A DNA stretch of 64,000 bases from DATATV01 sp036268615 (GCA_036268615.1 DATATV010000084.1:1-64000); one strand, 5' to 3'. Shown: positions 8,601-17,765, numbered from the stretch's first letter. A program made the numbers and translations. Notes: a model not told the origin generated them from the letters alone.

Positions 8601-9823
8601 GAGGAGTACGCGCTGTTCTCGTCGACGTAGCCGTGGGAGAGGTCGGTGGTCAGCACGGTGGCCGCGCCCGCGCCGAGATTCAGCTCGATCACGATCTCCA
8701 CCTGCCTACCGGACAGATCGGCGGCCGACCGGTCCATCGCCTTGACTCCCTTGTCCAGCAACAAGATTCCGTTGACCTGGATGCTCAGCAGCTCCGGGTC
8801 GAGGTCGGCGCCGGCTCGACCGGCGGCCATCGCGATCCGGCCCCAGTTGGGGTCCGAACCGAACAGCGCCGTCTTCACCAGGTTGTCCTCGGCGACGGTG
8901 CGGGCGATCAGCACCGCGTCGGCCGCGCTCGCCGCGCCGCGCACGACGATGTCGATCTCCTTGGTCACCCCCTCGGCGTCACCGAGCAGCTGGCGCACCA
9001 GATCCGCGCTGACCGTGGTGAGCAGCGCGGCGAACTCGGCCTCGGTGGGCGTGTGTCCGGAGGCGCCGGACGCGAGCAGCAACACGGTGTCGTTGGTGGA
9101 CGTGCCGCCGTCCACGTCCAGGGTGTCGAAGGTGGCCGCGGTCGCCTTGCGTAGGGCGGTGTCCAGCTGGTCGCCGGTGAGGTTCGCGTCCGTGGTCAGC
9201 ACACACAGCATGGTTGCCAGGTTCGGCGCGAGCATGCCGGCACCCTTGACGAAGCCGCCGATCGACCACCCGTCCGGGTGACTCGCGGTGGCCTGCTTCG
9301 GGTGGGTGTCGGTGGTCAGCACGGCGGTGGCCGCGGCCAGACCGGCGTCGTCGGTGTCGGCGAGTGCCGCGGCGGCGGTGTCGATCCCGGCCAGCACGGC
9401 GGGCATCGGCAGCCGCTCACCGATCAGCCCGGTCGAGCAGACCGCGATCTCCACCGCGCCGACACCGAGCACGGCAGCGACCTTCTCGGCGGTGGCGTGC
9501 GTGTCCTGGAAGCCCTCGGGGCCGGTGGCCGCGTTCGCGCCGCCGGAGTTGAGCACGACAGCTTTGAGGCTGCGCTGGGCGAGCACCTGCTGCGACCACA
9601 GCACCGGCGCGGCTTTCACCTTGTTGGTGGTGAACACGCCCGCCGCGGCCTGGGCCGGGCCGTCGGTGACGACCAGGGTGAGGTCGAGCGCGCCCGAGGC
9701 TTTGATCCCGGCGGCGATCCCGGCGGCGCGGAACCCGGCCGGCCTGGTCACGCCGGCGGTCCGGTCCACGGCCTGGTGTTCGGTGCCGGTTGGCTGGTGG
9801 GTCACGGTTGGCTGGTCGGTCAC
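8597..9823 (-). CDS. argJ: Bifunctional ornithine acetyltransferase / N-acetylglutamate synthase
   Basis: Recycles the acetyl group between acetylornithine and glutamate; explains why no argE is needed here. 408 aa from GTG at 9823, which overlaps the argC stop as GTGA. The proenzyme self-cleaves between Ala and the nucleophilic Thr in NLATMLCVLTTDA; that motif and DGGTSTNDTVLLLASG are intact, as is the C-terminal DLSHGYVDENSAYSS. The frame stays open far upstream through argC, but that part is a shadow of argC. Confidence 0.95.
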   Translation of the reverse strand: MTDQPTVTHQPTGTEHQAVDRTAGVTRPAGFRAAGIAAGIKASGALDLTLVVTDGPAQAAAGVFTTNKVKAAPVLWSQQVLAQRSLKAVVLNSGGANAATGPEGFQDTHATAEKVAAVLGVGAVEIAVCSTGLIGERLPMPAVLAGIDTAAAALADTDDAGLAAATAVLTTDTHPKQATASHPDGWSIGGFVKGAGMLAPNLATMLCVLTTDANLTGDQLDTALRKATAATFDTLDVDGGTSTNDTVLLLASGASGHTPTEAEFAALLTTVSADLVRQLLGDAEGVTKEIDIVVRGAASAADAVLIARTVAEDNLVKTALFGSDPNWGRIAMAAGRAGADLDPELLSIQVNGILLLDKGVKAMDRSAADLSGRQVEIVIELNLGAGAATVLTTDLSHGYVDENSAYSS

Positions 9824-10848
9824 GGCGCGACTCCCACGGTGGACAGGCCGGTCGACTCGGGCAGGCCGAGGGCGAGGTTCATCGACTGGATCGCGGCACC
9901 GGCCGTGCCCTTGGTCAGGTTGTCCACGGCGGACACGACGACCAGCCGGCCGGCGTCGGCGTCGACGGTGACCTGGAGGTGCACGGCGTTGCCGCCGAGG
10001 GTCGCCGAGGTGGTCGGCCAACTGCCCTCGGGCAGCAGGTGCACGAACGGTTCGTCCTCGTAGGCGACGTGGTACGCCTTGCGCGCGGCGGCGGCGTCGA
10101 CACCCGGCCGCAGCGGCGCCGAGCAGGTGGCCAGGATGCCGCGCGGCATCGGCGCGAGCACCGGGGTGAACGAGACGCGCACCGGACCGCCGGCCACCCG
10201 GCCGAGGTTCTGACTGATCTCCGGGGTGTGCCGGTGCACGCCACCGACGCCGTAGGCGCTGACCGAGCCCATCACCTCGGAGCCGAGCAGGTTGGGCTTG
10301 AGCCCGCGGCCCGCACCAGAGGTGCCGCTCACCGCGACCGCCACGACATCCGGCTCCACCAGTTCGGCGGCCAGGGCCGGGGCCATGGCCAGGGAGACGG
10401 CGGTCGGGTAGCAGCCGGGCACGGCGATCCGCCGGGCGCCACGCAGTTTCTCGCGCAGGCCAGGTAGCTCGGGCAGGCCGTAGGGCCAGGTACCGGCGTG
10501 CTCGCCGCCGTACCAGCGTGTCCAGTCGGCCGCGTCGACCAGCCGGTGGTCCGCGCCGCAGTCGACGATGAGCGTGTCCTCGCCCAACGCCGAGGCGATC
10601 TCCGCCGAGCGGCCGTGCGGCAGCGCGAGGAAGACGACGTCGTGGCCGGCCAGTGTGTCCGGGGTGGTGTCGGTGAGCACCCGGTCGGCCAACGGGACGA
10701 GGTGTGGATGATGCGCGGCGAGCAGCGTGCCCGCGCTGCCGCCCGCGGTCAGCGCGCCGATGTCCACCTGCGGATGAGCGAGCAGCAGGCGCAGCAGTTC
10801 GCCGCCGGCGTAACCACTGGCTCCCGCGATCGCGACCTTGAGTACCAC
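9820..10848 (-). CDS. argC: N-acetyl-gamma-glutamyl-phosphate reductase
   Basis: NADPH-dependent third step of arginine synthesis and first gene of the argCJBDFRGH operon. 342 aa. N-terminal Rossmann motif GASGYAGGEL, active-site Cys in PGCYPTA, and GTSGAGR are present. The start is GTG at 10848, with no Shine-Dalgarno. A CATAAT box ends 7 nt before it, so translation probably begins at or near the first transcript base. An ARG-box-like palindrome covers that promoter. Confidence 0.96.
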   Translation of the reverse strand: MVLKVAIAGASGYAGGELLRLLLAHPQVDIGALTAGGSAGTLLAAHHPHLVPLADRVLTDTTPDTLAGHDVVFLALPHGRSAEIASALGEDTLIVDCGADHRLVDAADWTRWYGGEHAGTWPYGLPELPGLREKLRGARRIAVPGCYPTAVSLAMAPALAAELVEPDVVAVAVSGTSGAGRGLKPNLLGSEVMGSVSAYGVGGVHRHTPEISQNLGRVAGGPVRVSFTPVLAPMPRGILATCSAPLRPGVDAAAARKAYHVAYEDEPFVHLLPEGSWPTTSATLGGNAVHLQVTVDADAGRLVVVSAVDNLTKGTAGAAIQSMNLALGLPESTGLSTVGVAP

Positions 10849-10884
10849 ATGGATAATTATGCATCACCATGCAAACTCAATCAA
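10848..10884 (-). promoter_or_regulatory. argC leaderless promoter with overlapping ARG box
   Basis: On the minus strand TTGATT (10879-10884), a 17-bp spacer and CATAAT (10856-10861) are followed 7 nt later by the GTG start. The near-palindrome TGCATAATTATCCA (10850-10863) resembles an ARG box and covers the -10. A second TGCAT half-site and a GCATGGTGATGCA stretch lie just upstream. ArgR bound here would block RNA polymerase. Operator assignment is by resemblance only. Confidence 0.7.
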
Positions 10885-10981
10885 ACGAATCGTGGCGCGG
10901 ACCACGCGCGGCAGCGCTGCGTGCGTTCGTCGGTCGCCGGCGCCGCCAGCCGGACGGCGAGGTCAGGGAGCGGTGGTCACC

Positions 10982-11683
10982 TCAGTCGGGATTGACCAGC
11001 CGGAAATACAGGAAACGCGGCGCGCCGGTGAGAATCTGGTAGGCCCGCGGGTCCTCGGTCTCGCACGCCGACAGCGGCCGGGGCTCCACCAGCTGGTCGA
11101 CCTGGAAGCCGGCCTGCCGCAGCGCGGCGAACGTCGCGCTCAGCGGCCGGCGGTAGAAGCTGACCTTCCGCGGCCGGCCAGCCATGGTCCACTCGTCGGT
11201 GAGCAGCTCGGTGTCGAAGTAGTGGGTTCCCTCGAACCAGTGCCAGTCCTCGGGATGATGCACCGACGCGATCACCGCGCCGCCCGGCCGCAGCACCCGG
11301 CGGAACTCCGCGAGGGTCGGCCCCCACTCGCGCAGGTAGTGCAGCACCAGCGACGCGGTGATCAGATCAACCGAGTTGACCTGGACGAAATCCAACGGCT
11401 GCGCCAGATCGGCCTGGCGGAACTCCGCAAGCGCACCGAACTCGTCACGCGCCAGGTCGACCATGCCCTGGCTCAGATCGATCCCGAGCACGTCGGCGCC
11501 CCGGCGGGCCAGTTCGGCGGTCAGGTGGCCGGCCGCGCAGCCGACGTCCAGCACGCGATAACCGGTCACCTCGCCGGCCAGCGCGAGCATCGCCGGCCGG
11601 TCGTACAACGACTGGAACGGGTTGGTGGCCGCGTGCCGCGCATAGTCGGCACTGAACTCGTCGTAGGGCGCCGGTTTTGTCAC
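10982..11683 (-). CDS. SAM-dependent methyltransferase (class I)
   Basis: A small-molecule-type methyltransferase of unknown substrate, 233 aa. Motif I VLDVGCAAGHLTAEL, motif II acidic end VLGIDLSQGM and the post-motif PGGAVIASVHHP match the Methyltransf_11/25 group. GTG at 11683 (VTKPAPYDEFSADYARH) is preferred to an ATG at 11707: it leaves the pheT terminator outside the gene, and CACGAT (11691-11696) sits 7 nt before it, as expected for a leaderless mRNA. It lies between pheT and argC, but nothing visible ties it to either pathway. Confidence 0.85.
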   Translation of the reverse strand: MTKPAPYDEFSADYARHAATNPFQSLYDRPAMLALAGEVTGYRVLDVGCAAGHLTAELARRGADVLGIDLSQGMVDLARDEFGALAEFRQADLAQPLDFVQVNSVDLITASLVLHYLREWGPTLAEFRRVLRPGGAVIASVHHPEDWHWFEGTHYFDTELLTDEWTMAGRPRKVSFYRRPLSATFAALRQAGFQVDQLVEPRPLSACETEDPRAYQILTGAPRFLYFRLVNPD

Positions 11684-11705
11684 GCCCGAGATCGTGACAC
11701 AGCAC

Positions 11706-11740
11706 AACGCCGTCCCCGAAACGGTTTCGGGGACGGCGTT
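11706..11740 (-). terminator. pheT terminator
   Basis: A perfect 16-bp inverted repeat (11706-11721 and 11725-11740) with a 3-nt loop lies 14 nt after the pheT stop. There is no U-tract beyond GTTGTG, so it is of the U-less kind common in actinobacteria. It separates pheST from the methyltransferase. Confidence 0.8.
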
Positions 11741-11753
11741 GATCCGCTGTCGG

Positions 11754-14264
11754 TCAGGCGCGCAGGGTGGCGCCGAACCGCTCCGCGGCGACCGCGACGG
11801 CGGCGTCCCGGGCGGCGGTGGCTTCCTCGTTGGTCAGCGTGCGATCGGCGGCGCGCAGCCGCATCGCGTAGGCCAGCGAGCGCTTGCCCTCGCCGGCCTG
11901 CTCACCGGTGTACACGTCGAACAGCTCGATGTGCTCCAGCAGTTGGCCCCCGCCCGAACGCAGCGCCTCGGCGACCTCGGCCGCCGGCACCTTGTTGTCC
12001 ACCACCAGCGCGACATCCAGCAGCACCGGCGGATAGGCCGACACGACCGGCGCGGGCAGCGACTCGGCCAACGGCAGCGCGCTGAGGTTCAGCTCCATCG
12101 CGCAGGTCCGCTTGGGCAGGCCGAGCGCCTCGACCACCTTCGGGTGCAGCTCGCCGGCGTGCCCGACCACCGTGTCGCCGACGCGCAGTTCGGCGCACCG
12201 GCCCGGATGCCACGGCGGCATGTCGCTGGTCGCGGCGACGGTCAGCTCGACCGCGTAGACCTCGGCCACGGTGTGCGCCGCCTGGACCGCGTCCGCCCAC
12301 ACCGCCGGTTCGCCCTTGCCCCACCAGCCTGTGTGCTGCCGGTTGCCGGCCAGCACGACGGCGACGTGCCGCGGCTGCGCGGGCAGCGCCGCGTCCAGCG
12401 CGGCGAGCTGCTCGGCCGACGGCCGACCGTCGACGCCGACCACCGGCACCGGGTTCGGCTTCTCGGCGGGCAGCACGACCTGTGCGACCTGGTAGAGCGA
12501 CACGTCCCGGAAACCGCGGGCCATGTTGCGCTGCACCGAGTCCAGCAGCCCGGGCAGCAGCGTGGTGGCCAGCGTGCCGGCATCCGCCTCCAACGGGTTG
12601 AGCAGCGTGACCGCCCGTCGGCGTGGGTCGTCGGCGGCCAGTCCGAACGCGTCCCAGACACCCGGCGACACGAACGGGAACGGCATCACCTCGACGTAAC
12701 CGTCCTCGGCCAGCGCGCGGGACACCGTGCGCTGCCGGCGCTGCGCCAGCGTCAGGCCCCGGCCGGGCGGCGCGGCGGGCAGCACGGACGGGATCGTGTG
12801 ATACCCCTCCAGCCGCAGCACCTCCTCCACCAGGTCGGCCGGCTGGAGCAGGTCGGCCCGCCAGGTCGGCGGGACCGCGGTGACGATGGGCGCGCCGTCG
12901 TCATCGGTGCCCACCTCGACCACGCAGCCGATCTGCTGCAACCGCCGGGTGGTCGCGCCGCGCTCGTAGCGCACGCCGGCGACCCGGTCGGGCAGGTCGA
13001 TCCGCATGGTCACCGGACCGGGCAGTTCCGGCCGGCCGACATCGGTGCGGCCGGGCTCGATGCTGCCCTCGCCGTACTTGGCCAGCAGTCGGGCCGCCAG
13101 TTCCAGCGCGGCCGGCGGCACCGCCGGATCGACGTACCGTTCGAACCGCTTGGACGCCTCGCTGGGCAGCTTGTGCCGACGGGCCGCCCGGGCGATCGAC
13201 ACCGGCTCCCAGATCGCCGCCTCCAGCAGGATGTCCGTGCTGGAGTCGCGCACCTCGGTGCTCGCACCGCCCATCACGCCGGCGATGCTGATCGGTCCGG
13301 TGTCGTCGCAGACGACCATGTCGTCGGGGTCCAGCCCGCGCACCACACCATCCAAAGTGGACAGCTTCTCGCCCGCGTTCGCCCGGCGCACCACGATGTC
13401 GCCGTTGAGGGTGGACGCGTCGAAGGCGTGCAGCGGCTGGCCGGTCTCCAACATCACGTAGTTGGTCACGTCCACCGCCAGCGAGATCGACCGGATGCCC
13501 GAGAGCATCAGCCTGCGGCGGATGAACCACGGCGTGGGCGCGGTGGGGTCGACGCCGGTGACCCGGCGGGCGACGAACCGCGAGCAGCCCTGCGGGTCGG
13601 CGATGTGCACCGGCCAGACATCGCCCTCACCCTGCGGCACCTCGATCGCCACCGGGTCGCGGAAGTCCACGTCCAGCGCGCAGGCCAGCTCACGGGCCAG
13701 GCCGCGCACCGAGAAGCAGTAGCCACGGTCGGCGGTGATGTCCAGGTCGATCACGGTGTCGGACAGCCCGAGCAGCTCGGCCGCGTCGGTGCCGGGCGCC
13801 GCCGTGCCACCGGGCAGCACCAGGATGCCCGAGTGGTCGTCGCCGAGGCCCAGTTCGTGCACCGAGCAGATCATGCCGTCGCTGACGTGGCCGTAGGTCT
13901 TGCGCGCGGCGATCGCGAAGCCGCCGGGCAGCACCGCACCGGGCAGCGCGACCACCACCAGGTCGCCCTCGACGAAGTTCTGGGCGCCGCAGACGATGCC
14001 GCGCACCGCGTCGGCCTCGCCGTCCTCGCCGACCTGCACCTGGCAGTACCGGATGGGCTTCTTGAAACCGGCCAACTGCTCGAACTCGACGACCCGGCCG
14101 ACCACCAGCGGGCCGGTCACGTCACCGAGTTCGATCACCTCCTCGACCTCGAAGCCGACCCGGACGAAGACCTCGGCGAACCGCTCGGCAAGGGACTTCT
14201 CGGTGTCGTCGTCGAACTCGGGCAGCACCAGCCGCTCGGTCAACCAACTGACGGGAACGCGCAT
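11754..14264 (-). CDS. pheT: Phenylalanyl-tRNA synthetase beta subunit
   Basis: Partner of PheS in the alpha2-beta2 enzyme; carries tRNA binding and editing. 836 aa. In order: the EMAP-type tRNA-binding domain (residues ~40-160), the B3/B4 editing domain with the conserved RYVDPAV-type segment, the B5 domain, the inactive synthetase core, and a C-terminal anticodon-binding FDX-ACB domain ending EERFGATLRA-like (VAAERFGATL). Starts 7 nt after the pheS stop, so the two are co-translated. Confidence 0.96.
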   Translation of the reverse strand: MRVPVSWLTERLVLPEFDDDTEKSLAERFAEVFVRVGFEVEEVIELGDVTGPLVVGRVVEFEQLAGFKKPIRYCQVQVGEDGEADAVRGIVCGAQNFVEGDLVVVALPGAVLPGGFAIAARKTYGHVSDGMICSVHELGLGDDHSGILVLPGGTAAPGTDAAELLGLSDTVIDLDITADRGYCFSVRGLARELACALDVDFRDPVAIEVPQGEGDVWPVHIADPQGCSRFVARRVTGVDPTAPTPWFIRRRLMLSGIRSISLAVDVTNYVMLETGQPLHAFDASTLNGDIVVRRANAGEKLSTLDGVVRGLDPDDMVVCDDTGPISIAGVMGGASTEVRDSSTDILLEAAIWEPVSIARAARRHKLPSEASKRFERYVDPAVPPAALELAARLLAKYGEGSIEPGRTDVGRPELPGPVTMRIDLPDRVAGVRYERGATTRRLQQIGCVVEVGTDDDGAPIVTAVPPTWRADLLQPADLVEEVLRLEGYHTIPSVLPAAPPGRGLTLAQRRQRTVSRALAEDGYVEVMPFPFVSPGVWDAFGLAADDPRRRAVTLLNPLEADAGTLATTLLPGLLDSVQRNMARGFRDVSLYQVAQVVLPAEKPNPVPVVGVDGRPSAEQLAALDAALPAQPRHVAVVLAGNRQHTGWWGKGEPAVWADAVQAAHTVAEVYAVELTVAATSDMPPWHPGRCAELRVGDTVVGHAGELHPKVVEALGLPKRTCAMELNLSALPLAESLPAPVVSAYPPVLLDVALVVDNKVPAAEVAEALRSGGGQLLEHIELFDVYTGEQAGEGKRSLAYAMRLRAADRTLTNEEATAARDAAVAVAAERFGATLRA

Positions 14265-14271
14265 GGTCTCC

Positions 14272-15339
14272 TCACGCCTCCGTTCCGAAAGCGGACGTGA
14301 AGCGAATATCGCCCTCGATCATGTCCCGCAGGTCGGACAGGCCGTTGCGGAACATCAACGTCCGCTCGATGCCCATGCCGAACGCGAAACCGGAATAGAC
14401 ATCCGGGTCCACCCCGCAGATGCGCAGCACGTTCGGGTTCACCATGCCGCAACCACCCCACTCGACCCAGCCCGCGCCGCCCTTCTTCGCCTCGTGCCAG
14501 ACATCGACCTCGGCCGACGGCTCGGTGAACGGGAAGAAGTGCGGGCGGAACCGGGTGCGCGCCTGGTCGCCGAACAGCGACCGGGCGAACGCGTCCAGCG
14601 TGCCCTTCAGGTTGGCCATCGTCAGGCCCTTGTCCACGGCGATGCCCTCGACCTGATGGAAGACCGGCAGGTGGGTGGGGTCCAGCGCGTCGGTGCGGAA
14701 CACGCGGCCGGGTGAGACCAGGTAGACCGGCAGGTCCCTGGTCAGCAGCGCGCGGATCTGCACCGGCGAGGTCTCGGTGCGCAGCACCAGGCCGGAGTTC
14801 TCCGGCGCGACATAGAAGGTGTCCCGGGTGGTGCGCGCCGGGTGGTCCTTGCCGAAGTTGAGCGCGTCGAAGTTGAACCACTCGGTTTCCAGCTCGGGCC
14901 CGTCGGCGATCTCCCAGCCCATGCCGACGAACACGTCGCCGATCCGCTCGGACAGGGTGGTGATCGGGTGGCGCGCTCCCCTGGGCAGCCGGTCCCACGG
15001 CAGGGTCACGTCGACGACCTCGTCGCGCAGTACCCGCTCGTCCCGCTCCGCCACCAGTTCGGCCTCGCGCTGGGCGAACGCGGCCTCGATCTCCGCGGTC
15101 GCGACGTTCACCCGTTTACCGGCGTCCGACCGGGCCGCCGGCGGCAGCGCGCGCAGTTCCCTGCGGGCCAGCCGGACCGGTGCCTTCTCGCCGAGGTGCG
15201 CCGTCTTCGCGCTCGCCAACGCACCCAGGTCAGCGGATTCGCCGAACGCTGCCGTCGCCTGCGTCACGGCTTGACTCAGGGTCTCCGGCGCGAGGGCTGC
15301 GACCTGCTTGGGGTCGTACGGATCGTTAGCTCCGGACAT
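14272..15339 (-). CDS. pheS: Phenylalanyl-tRNA synthetase alpha subunit
   Basis: Catalytic class II subunit that attaches phenylalanine to tRNA-Phe. 355 aa from ATG at 15339 (MSGANDPYDPKQ), preceded by a GGAG. An N-terminal coiled coil is followed by motif 2 (LVLRTETSPVQIRAL), the phenylalanine pocket around WVEWGGCGMVNP and motif 3 GFAFGMGIERTLM. Unlike many genes here it has a leader of about 40 nt, with a TAAGAT box at 15386-15391. Confidence 0.96.
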   Translation of the reverse strand: MSGANDPYDPKQVAALAPETLSQAVTQATAAFGESADLGALASAKTAHLGEKAPVRLARRELRALPPAARSDAGKRVNVATAEIEAAFAQREAELVAERDERVLRDEVVDVTLPWDRLPRGARHPITTLSERIGDVFVGMGWEIADGPELETEWFNFDALNFGKDHPARTTRDTFYVAPENSGLVLRTETSPVQIRALLTRDLPVYLVSPGRVFRTDALDPTHLPVFHQVEGIAVDKGLTMANLKGTLDAFARSLFGDQARTRFRPHFFPFTEPSAEVDVWHEAKKGGAGWVEWGGCGMVNPNVLRICGVDPDVYSGFAFGMGIERTLMFRNGLSDLRDMIEGDIRFTSAFGTEA

Positions 15340-15385
15340 GGTGGATGGATAGCTCCTGACGGGGCGACGGGTGGTGAGCAGCACG

Positions 15386-15411
15386 ATCTTAGTCGGAAGC
15401 CATTGTCCGAC
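15386..15411 (-). promoter_or_regulatory. Candidate pheS promoter with inverted repeat
   Basis: TAAGAT (15386-15391) is the best -10 candidate before pheS. It directly abuts an inverted repeat GTCGGA (15392-15397) / TCCGAC (15406-15411). No convincing -35 is seen. The repeat could be an operator or chance. No T-box or Phe-rich leader peptide was recognised in 15340-15550, and nothing else is visible there apart from a weak hairpin at 15533-15550 after tsnR. Confidence 0.35.
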
Positions 15412-15550
15412 ACGCCGGAGTTACCGACGTCCTCGGGCCGGTCGATCACAGTGTGTCAATTCCTGGCTTCCGGCGCCTACGGCGTCCGACCCAATCGAAT
15501 CCCATCCGGGCGCTGCCGCCAAGACCCACATTTGTCCGGACCCGCGGACA

Positions 15551-16441
15551 TCAGTCGTGCGGCACAGGTACCGGTCGGTGCTGCCGCTGGGCGCGGGCGC
15601 TGGCGTAGAGGCAGACCGCGGCCGCGGTGGCCAGGTTCAGGCTCTCCGCGAGGCCGTGGATCGGCACCCGCAGCGACGTGTCCGCCGCGTCGAGAACCCG
15701 CTGGTCCAGGCCGTGCGCCTCGCTGCCGAACAGCCAGCCGGTCGGCTCGGCCAGCTCGCCGTGATCAGCCGCGGTGTCGAGGTCGTGCTCGGCGTAGCCG
15801 TCGGCGGCGACCAGCCGCAGGCCGGCCGCGCGGCACGCGGCGAGGGCCGAGTCGATGTCCCGCTCGCGCGCGATCGGCAGATGAAACAGGCTGCCGACGG
15901 AAGCCCGGACACACTTGCCGTTGTGCGGGTCGACCGTGTCGCCGGCGAGCAGCACGGCGTCCGCGCCGGCCGCGTCGGCGACCCGCAGCACGGTGCCGGC
16001 GTTGCCCGGGTCGGCCACCCCGACCAGCACGACCACCAGCATCGGCGCGCCGGCCAGCACGTCGGCCGGCGGCCGGTCGACCAGGTCACAGACGACGACG
16101 ATGCCCTGCGGGGTGACCGTTTCGGAGATGCTCGCGGCGGCCCGGTCGGTGATCTCCGACACCGGCACCGACGCGTCCGTGGCCGCGGTCAACAGGTCGC
16201 CGTTGCGCTCGGCGGCGTTGGCCGTGACGAACAACTCGTGCACCCGGCCCGAGCCGGCCGCCGACCAGGCCAGCGCCTCGCGCACGGCCTGCGCGCCCTC
16301 GACCAGGAAGCGGCCCGCGTCAGCCCGCCCGTCCCGCCGGGTCAGTCGCCGAGCAGCAACGACCCGGGGCGTCCGCTCGGTGAACGGACCATCCCCGGGT
16401 CGTGTGCCGGTCTGCTTACTCAGCCTGCGAGCCCTGCGCAT
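15551..16441 (-). CDS. tsnR: 23S rRNA methyltransferase (TsnR/SpoU family)
   Basis: SPOUT-fold 2'-O-ribose methyltransferase acting on RNA; about 296 aa from ATG 16441. Visible are the N-terminal substrate-binding part (RADAGRFLVEGAQAVREALAW) and the three knot motifs: VGVADPGNAGTVLRVADA, WLFGSEAHGL and VPIHGLAESLNLATA. The start is unclear: ATG 16441 overlaps the 3' end of rplT by 26 nt, and no ATG or GTG in frame lies between the rplT stop and the conserved region, so a non-canonical start just after 16416 is also possible. The infC-rpmI-rplT-tsnR order is conserved. Confidence 0.9.
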   Translation of the reverse strand: MRRARRLSKQTGTRPGDGPFTERTPRVVAARRLTRRDGRADAGRFLVEGAQAVREALAWSAAGSGRVHELFVTANAAERNGDLLTAATDASVPVSEITDRAAASISETVTPQGIVVVCDLVDRPPADVLAGAPMLVVVLVGVADPGNAGTVLRVADAAGADAVLLAGDTVDPHNGKCVRASVGSLFHLPIARERDIDSALAACRAAGLRLVAADGYAEHDLDTAADHGELAEPTGWLFGSEAHGLDQRVLDAADTSLRVPIHGLAESLNLATAAAVCLYASARAQRQHRPVPVPHD

Positions 16442-16793
16442 CAGCGTGCTGCTTGGCCAGCTCGACCAGCGCGGTGAACGCGGTCGCGTCGCTGACTGCC
16501 AGCTCGGCGAGGATCTTCCGGTCGACCTCGACACCGGCGCCCTTGAGGCCCTGGATGAAGCGGTTGTAGGTCAGGCCGTTCTGGCGCGCCGCCGCGTTGA
16601 TACGAGTGATCCACAGCTGGCGGAAGTCGCCCTTGCGGGCCCGACGGTCCCGGTAGGCGTAGTTCAGCGAGTGGAGCATCTGCTCCTTCGCCTTGCGGTA
16701 CAACCGCGAGCGCTGACCGCGGTAGCCGCTGGCCAGTTCCAGGGTCGTGCGGCGCTTCTTTTGGGCGTTCACTGCCCGCTTGACGCGTGCCAC
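16416..16793 (-). CDS. rplT: 50S ribosomal protein L20
   Basis: Assembly protein of the large subunit; 125 aa from GTG 16793. That start gives the universal N-terminus MARVKRAVNAQKKRR; an ATG 9 nt upstream would add three residues. Core segments LELASGYRGQRSRLYRKAKEQ, YRDRRARKGDFRQLWITRIN and the C-terminal helix are intact. In Firmicutes L20 represses this operon; no matching L20-binding leader was proven here. Confidence 0.96.
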   Translation of the reverse strand: MARVKRAVNAQKKRRTTLELASGYRGQRSRLYRKAKEQMLHSLNYAYRDRRARKGDFRQLWITRINAAARQNGLTYNRFIQGLKGAGVEVDRKILAELAVSDATAFTALVELAKQHADAQGSQAE

Positions 16794-16877
16794 GGTGTGC
16801 ATCCCGTCCGGTCTAGTGGGGCGCGGTGCGCGCCCCAGGTGAGTACGTGGGTGGCCGGCGAACAGGCCGGCCTGAGG

Positions 16878-17072
16878 TCAGCGGCCGAGGAGCCGGTTGA
16901 TGCGCTTGGCGTCGCTCTTGGCAACCTCGACGGTGCCTTCCAGCCGACGGGTCAGCTTGCTGGACTTCTTCTCCAGGATGTGGCGCCGCCCGGCCTTCTC
17001 GCGCAGCAGCTTGCCGGTGGCGGTCACCTTGACCCGCTTGGCCATCCCGCTGTGCGTCTTGTTCTTCGGCAT
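16878..17072 (-). CDS. rpmI: 50S ribosomal protein L35
   Basis: Small basic large-subunit protein, 64 aa, exactly the family length. Starts at MPKNKTHSGMAKRVKVT and holds the conserved GRRHILEKKSSKLTRRL. Sits between infC and rplT in the standard order, with an 84-nt gap to the rplT start. Confidence 0.96.
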   Translation of the reverse strand: MPKNKTHSGMAKRVKVTATGKLLREKAGRRHILEKKSSKLTRRLEGTVEVAKSDAKRINRLLGR

Positions 17073-17165
17073 GTCCGTCCTCATCGTTGTGCGACCGCCG
17101 GAGACCGGCGGTCGCGCTGTCCGCATCGCGACGGGGAGTGCTGGACTCCCCCGCCGCGGCGTTCA

Positions 17166-17765
17166 CTACTCCCCGGTGGCGGCCTCTTCGACATCGACAT
17201 CCACGTCGACGCCCCCGGCATCCGGTGTGCTCGTCTTGGTCACGCGCTGCTTGACGTTCTTGTGCGGCGCGAGAACCATGATCATGTTTCGGCCATCCTG
17301 CTTCGGCGAGGACTCGACGAAACCCAGTTCCACGACATCGTCAGCCAGCCGCTGCAGCAACCGGAAGCCGAGTTCGGGGCGCGACTGCTCACGACCGCGG
17401 AACATGATGGTCACCTTGACCTTGTGGCCGTGTTCGAGGAATCGAACGACGTGGCCCTTCTTGGTCTCGTAGTCGTGCGAGTCGATCTTCGGCCGGAGCT
17501 TCTGCTCCTTGATGACCGTAAGCTGCTGGTTGCGGCGCGACTCCCGTGCCTTCTGGGCACTCTCGTACTTGAACTTCCCGTAGTCCATGAGCCTGGCCAC
17601 GGGAGGGTGCGCCAGTGGAGCGACTTCAACGAGATCCAGATCCGACTCCTGGGCCAGCCGGAGGGCGTCGTCGATGCGGACGATGCCAACCTGCTCACCC
17701 GCCGGTCCGACCAGTCGGACTTCGGGAACACGGATACGTTCGTTGATGCGCGGCTCGGAGCTGAT
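17166..17765 (-). CDS. infC: Translation initiation factor IF-3 (AUC start codon)
   Basis: Binds the 30S subunit and checks start codons. An ATG-only reading would start at 17600 and lose the N-terminal domain. Reading upstream in frame gives an intact 199-aa IF-3 beginning ISSEPRINERIRVPEVRLVG, with start codon ATC at 17763-17765. A strong GAGGAGG (17770-17776) lies 4 nt before it. The N-domain, the linker (YGKFKYESAQKARESRR) and the C-domain (RPKIDSHDYETKKGHV, FRGREQSRPELG) are complete. Rare AUU/AUC starts of infC are known to let IF-3 repress its own translation; that regulation is inferred here. Confidence 0.95.
   Translation of the reverse strand: MSSEPRINERIRVPEVRLVGPAGEQVGIVRIDDALRLAQESDLDLVEVAPLAHPPVARLMDYGKFKYESAQKARESRRNQQLTVIKEQKLRPKIDSHDYETKKGHVVRFLEHGHKVKVTIMFRGREQSRPELGFRLLQRLADDVVELGFVESSPKQDGRNMIMVLAPHKNVKQRVTKTSTPDAGGVDVDVDVEEAATGE

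Noticed and set aside
8597..10870. A single 757-codon frame suggesting an argC-argJ fusion protein
   Set aside because: The N-terminal part is argC read in the wrong frame; argJ starts at GTG 9823 in a GTGA overlap.
11694..14300. An 868-codon plus-strand frame opposite pheT
   Set aside because: Antisense shadow; pheT has all expected domains and the reverse translation looks random.
15533..15550. Hairpin TGTCCG/CGGACA after tsnR as a terminator
   Set aside because: Only a 6-bp stem with no U-tract; too weak to list as a feature.
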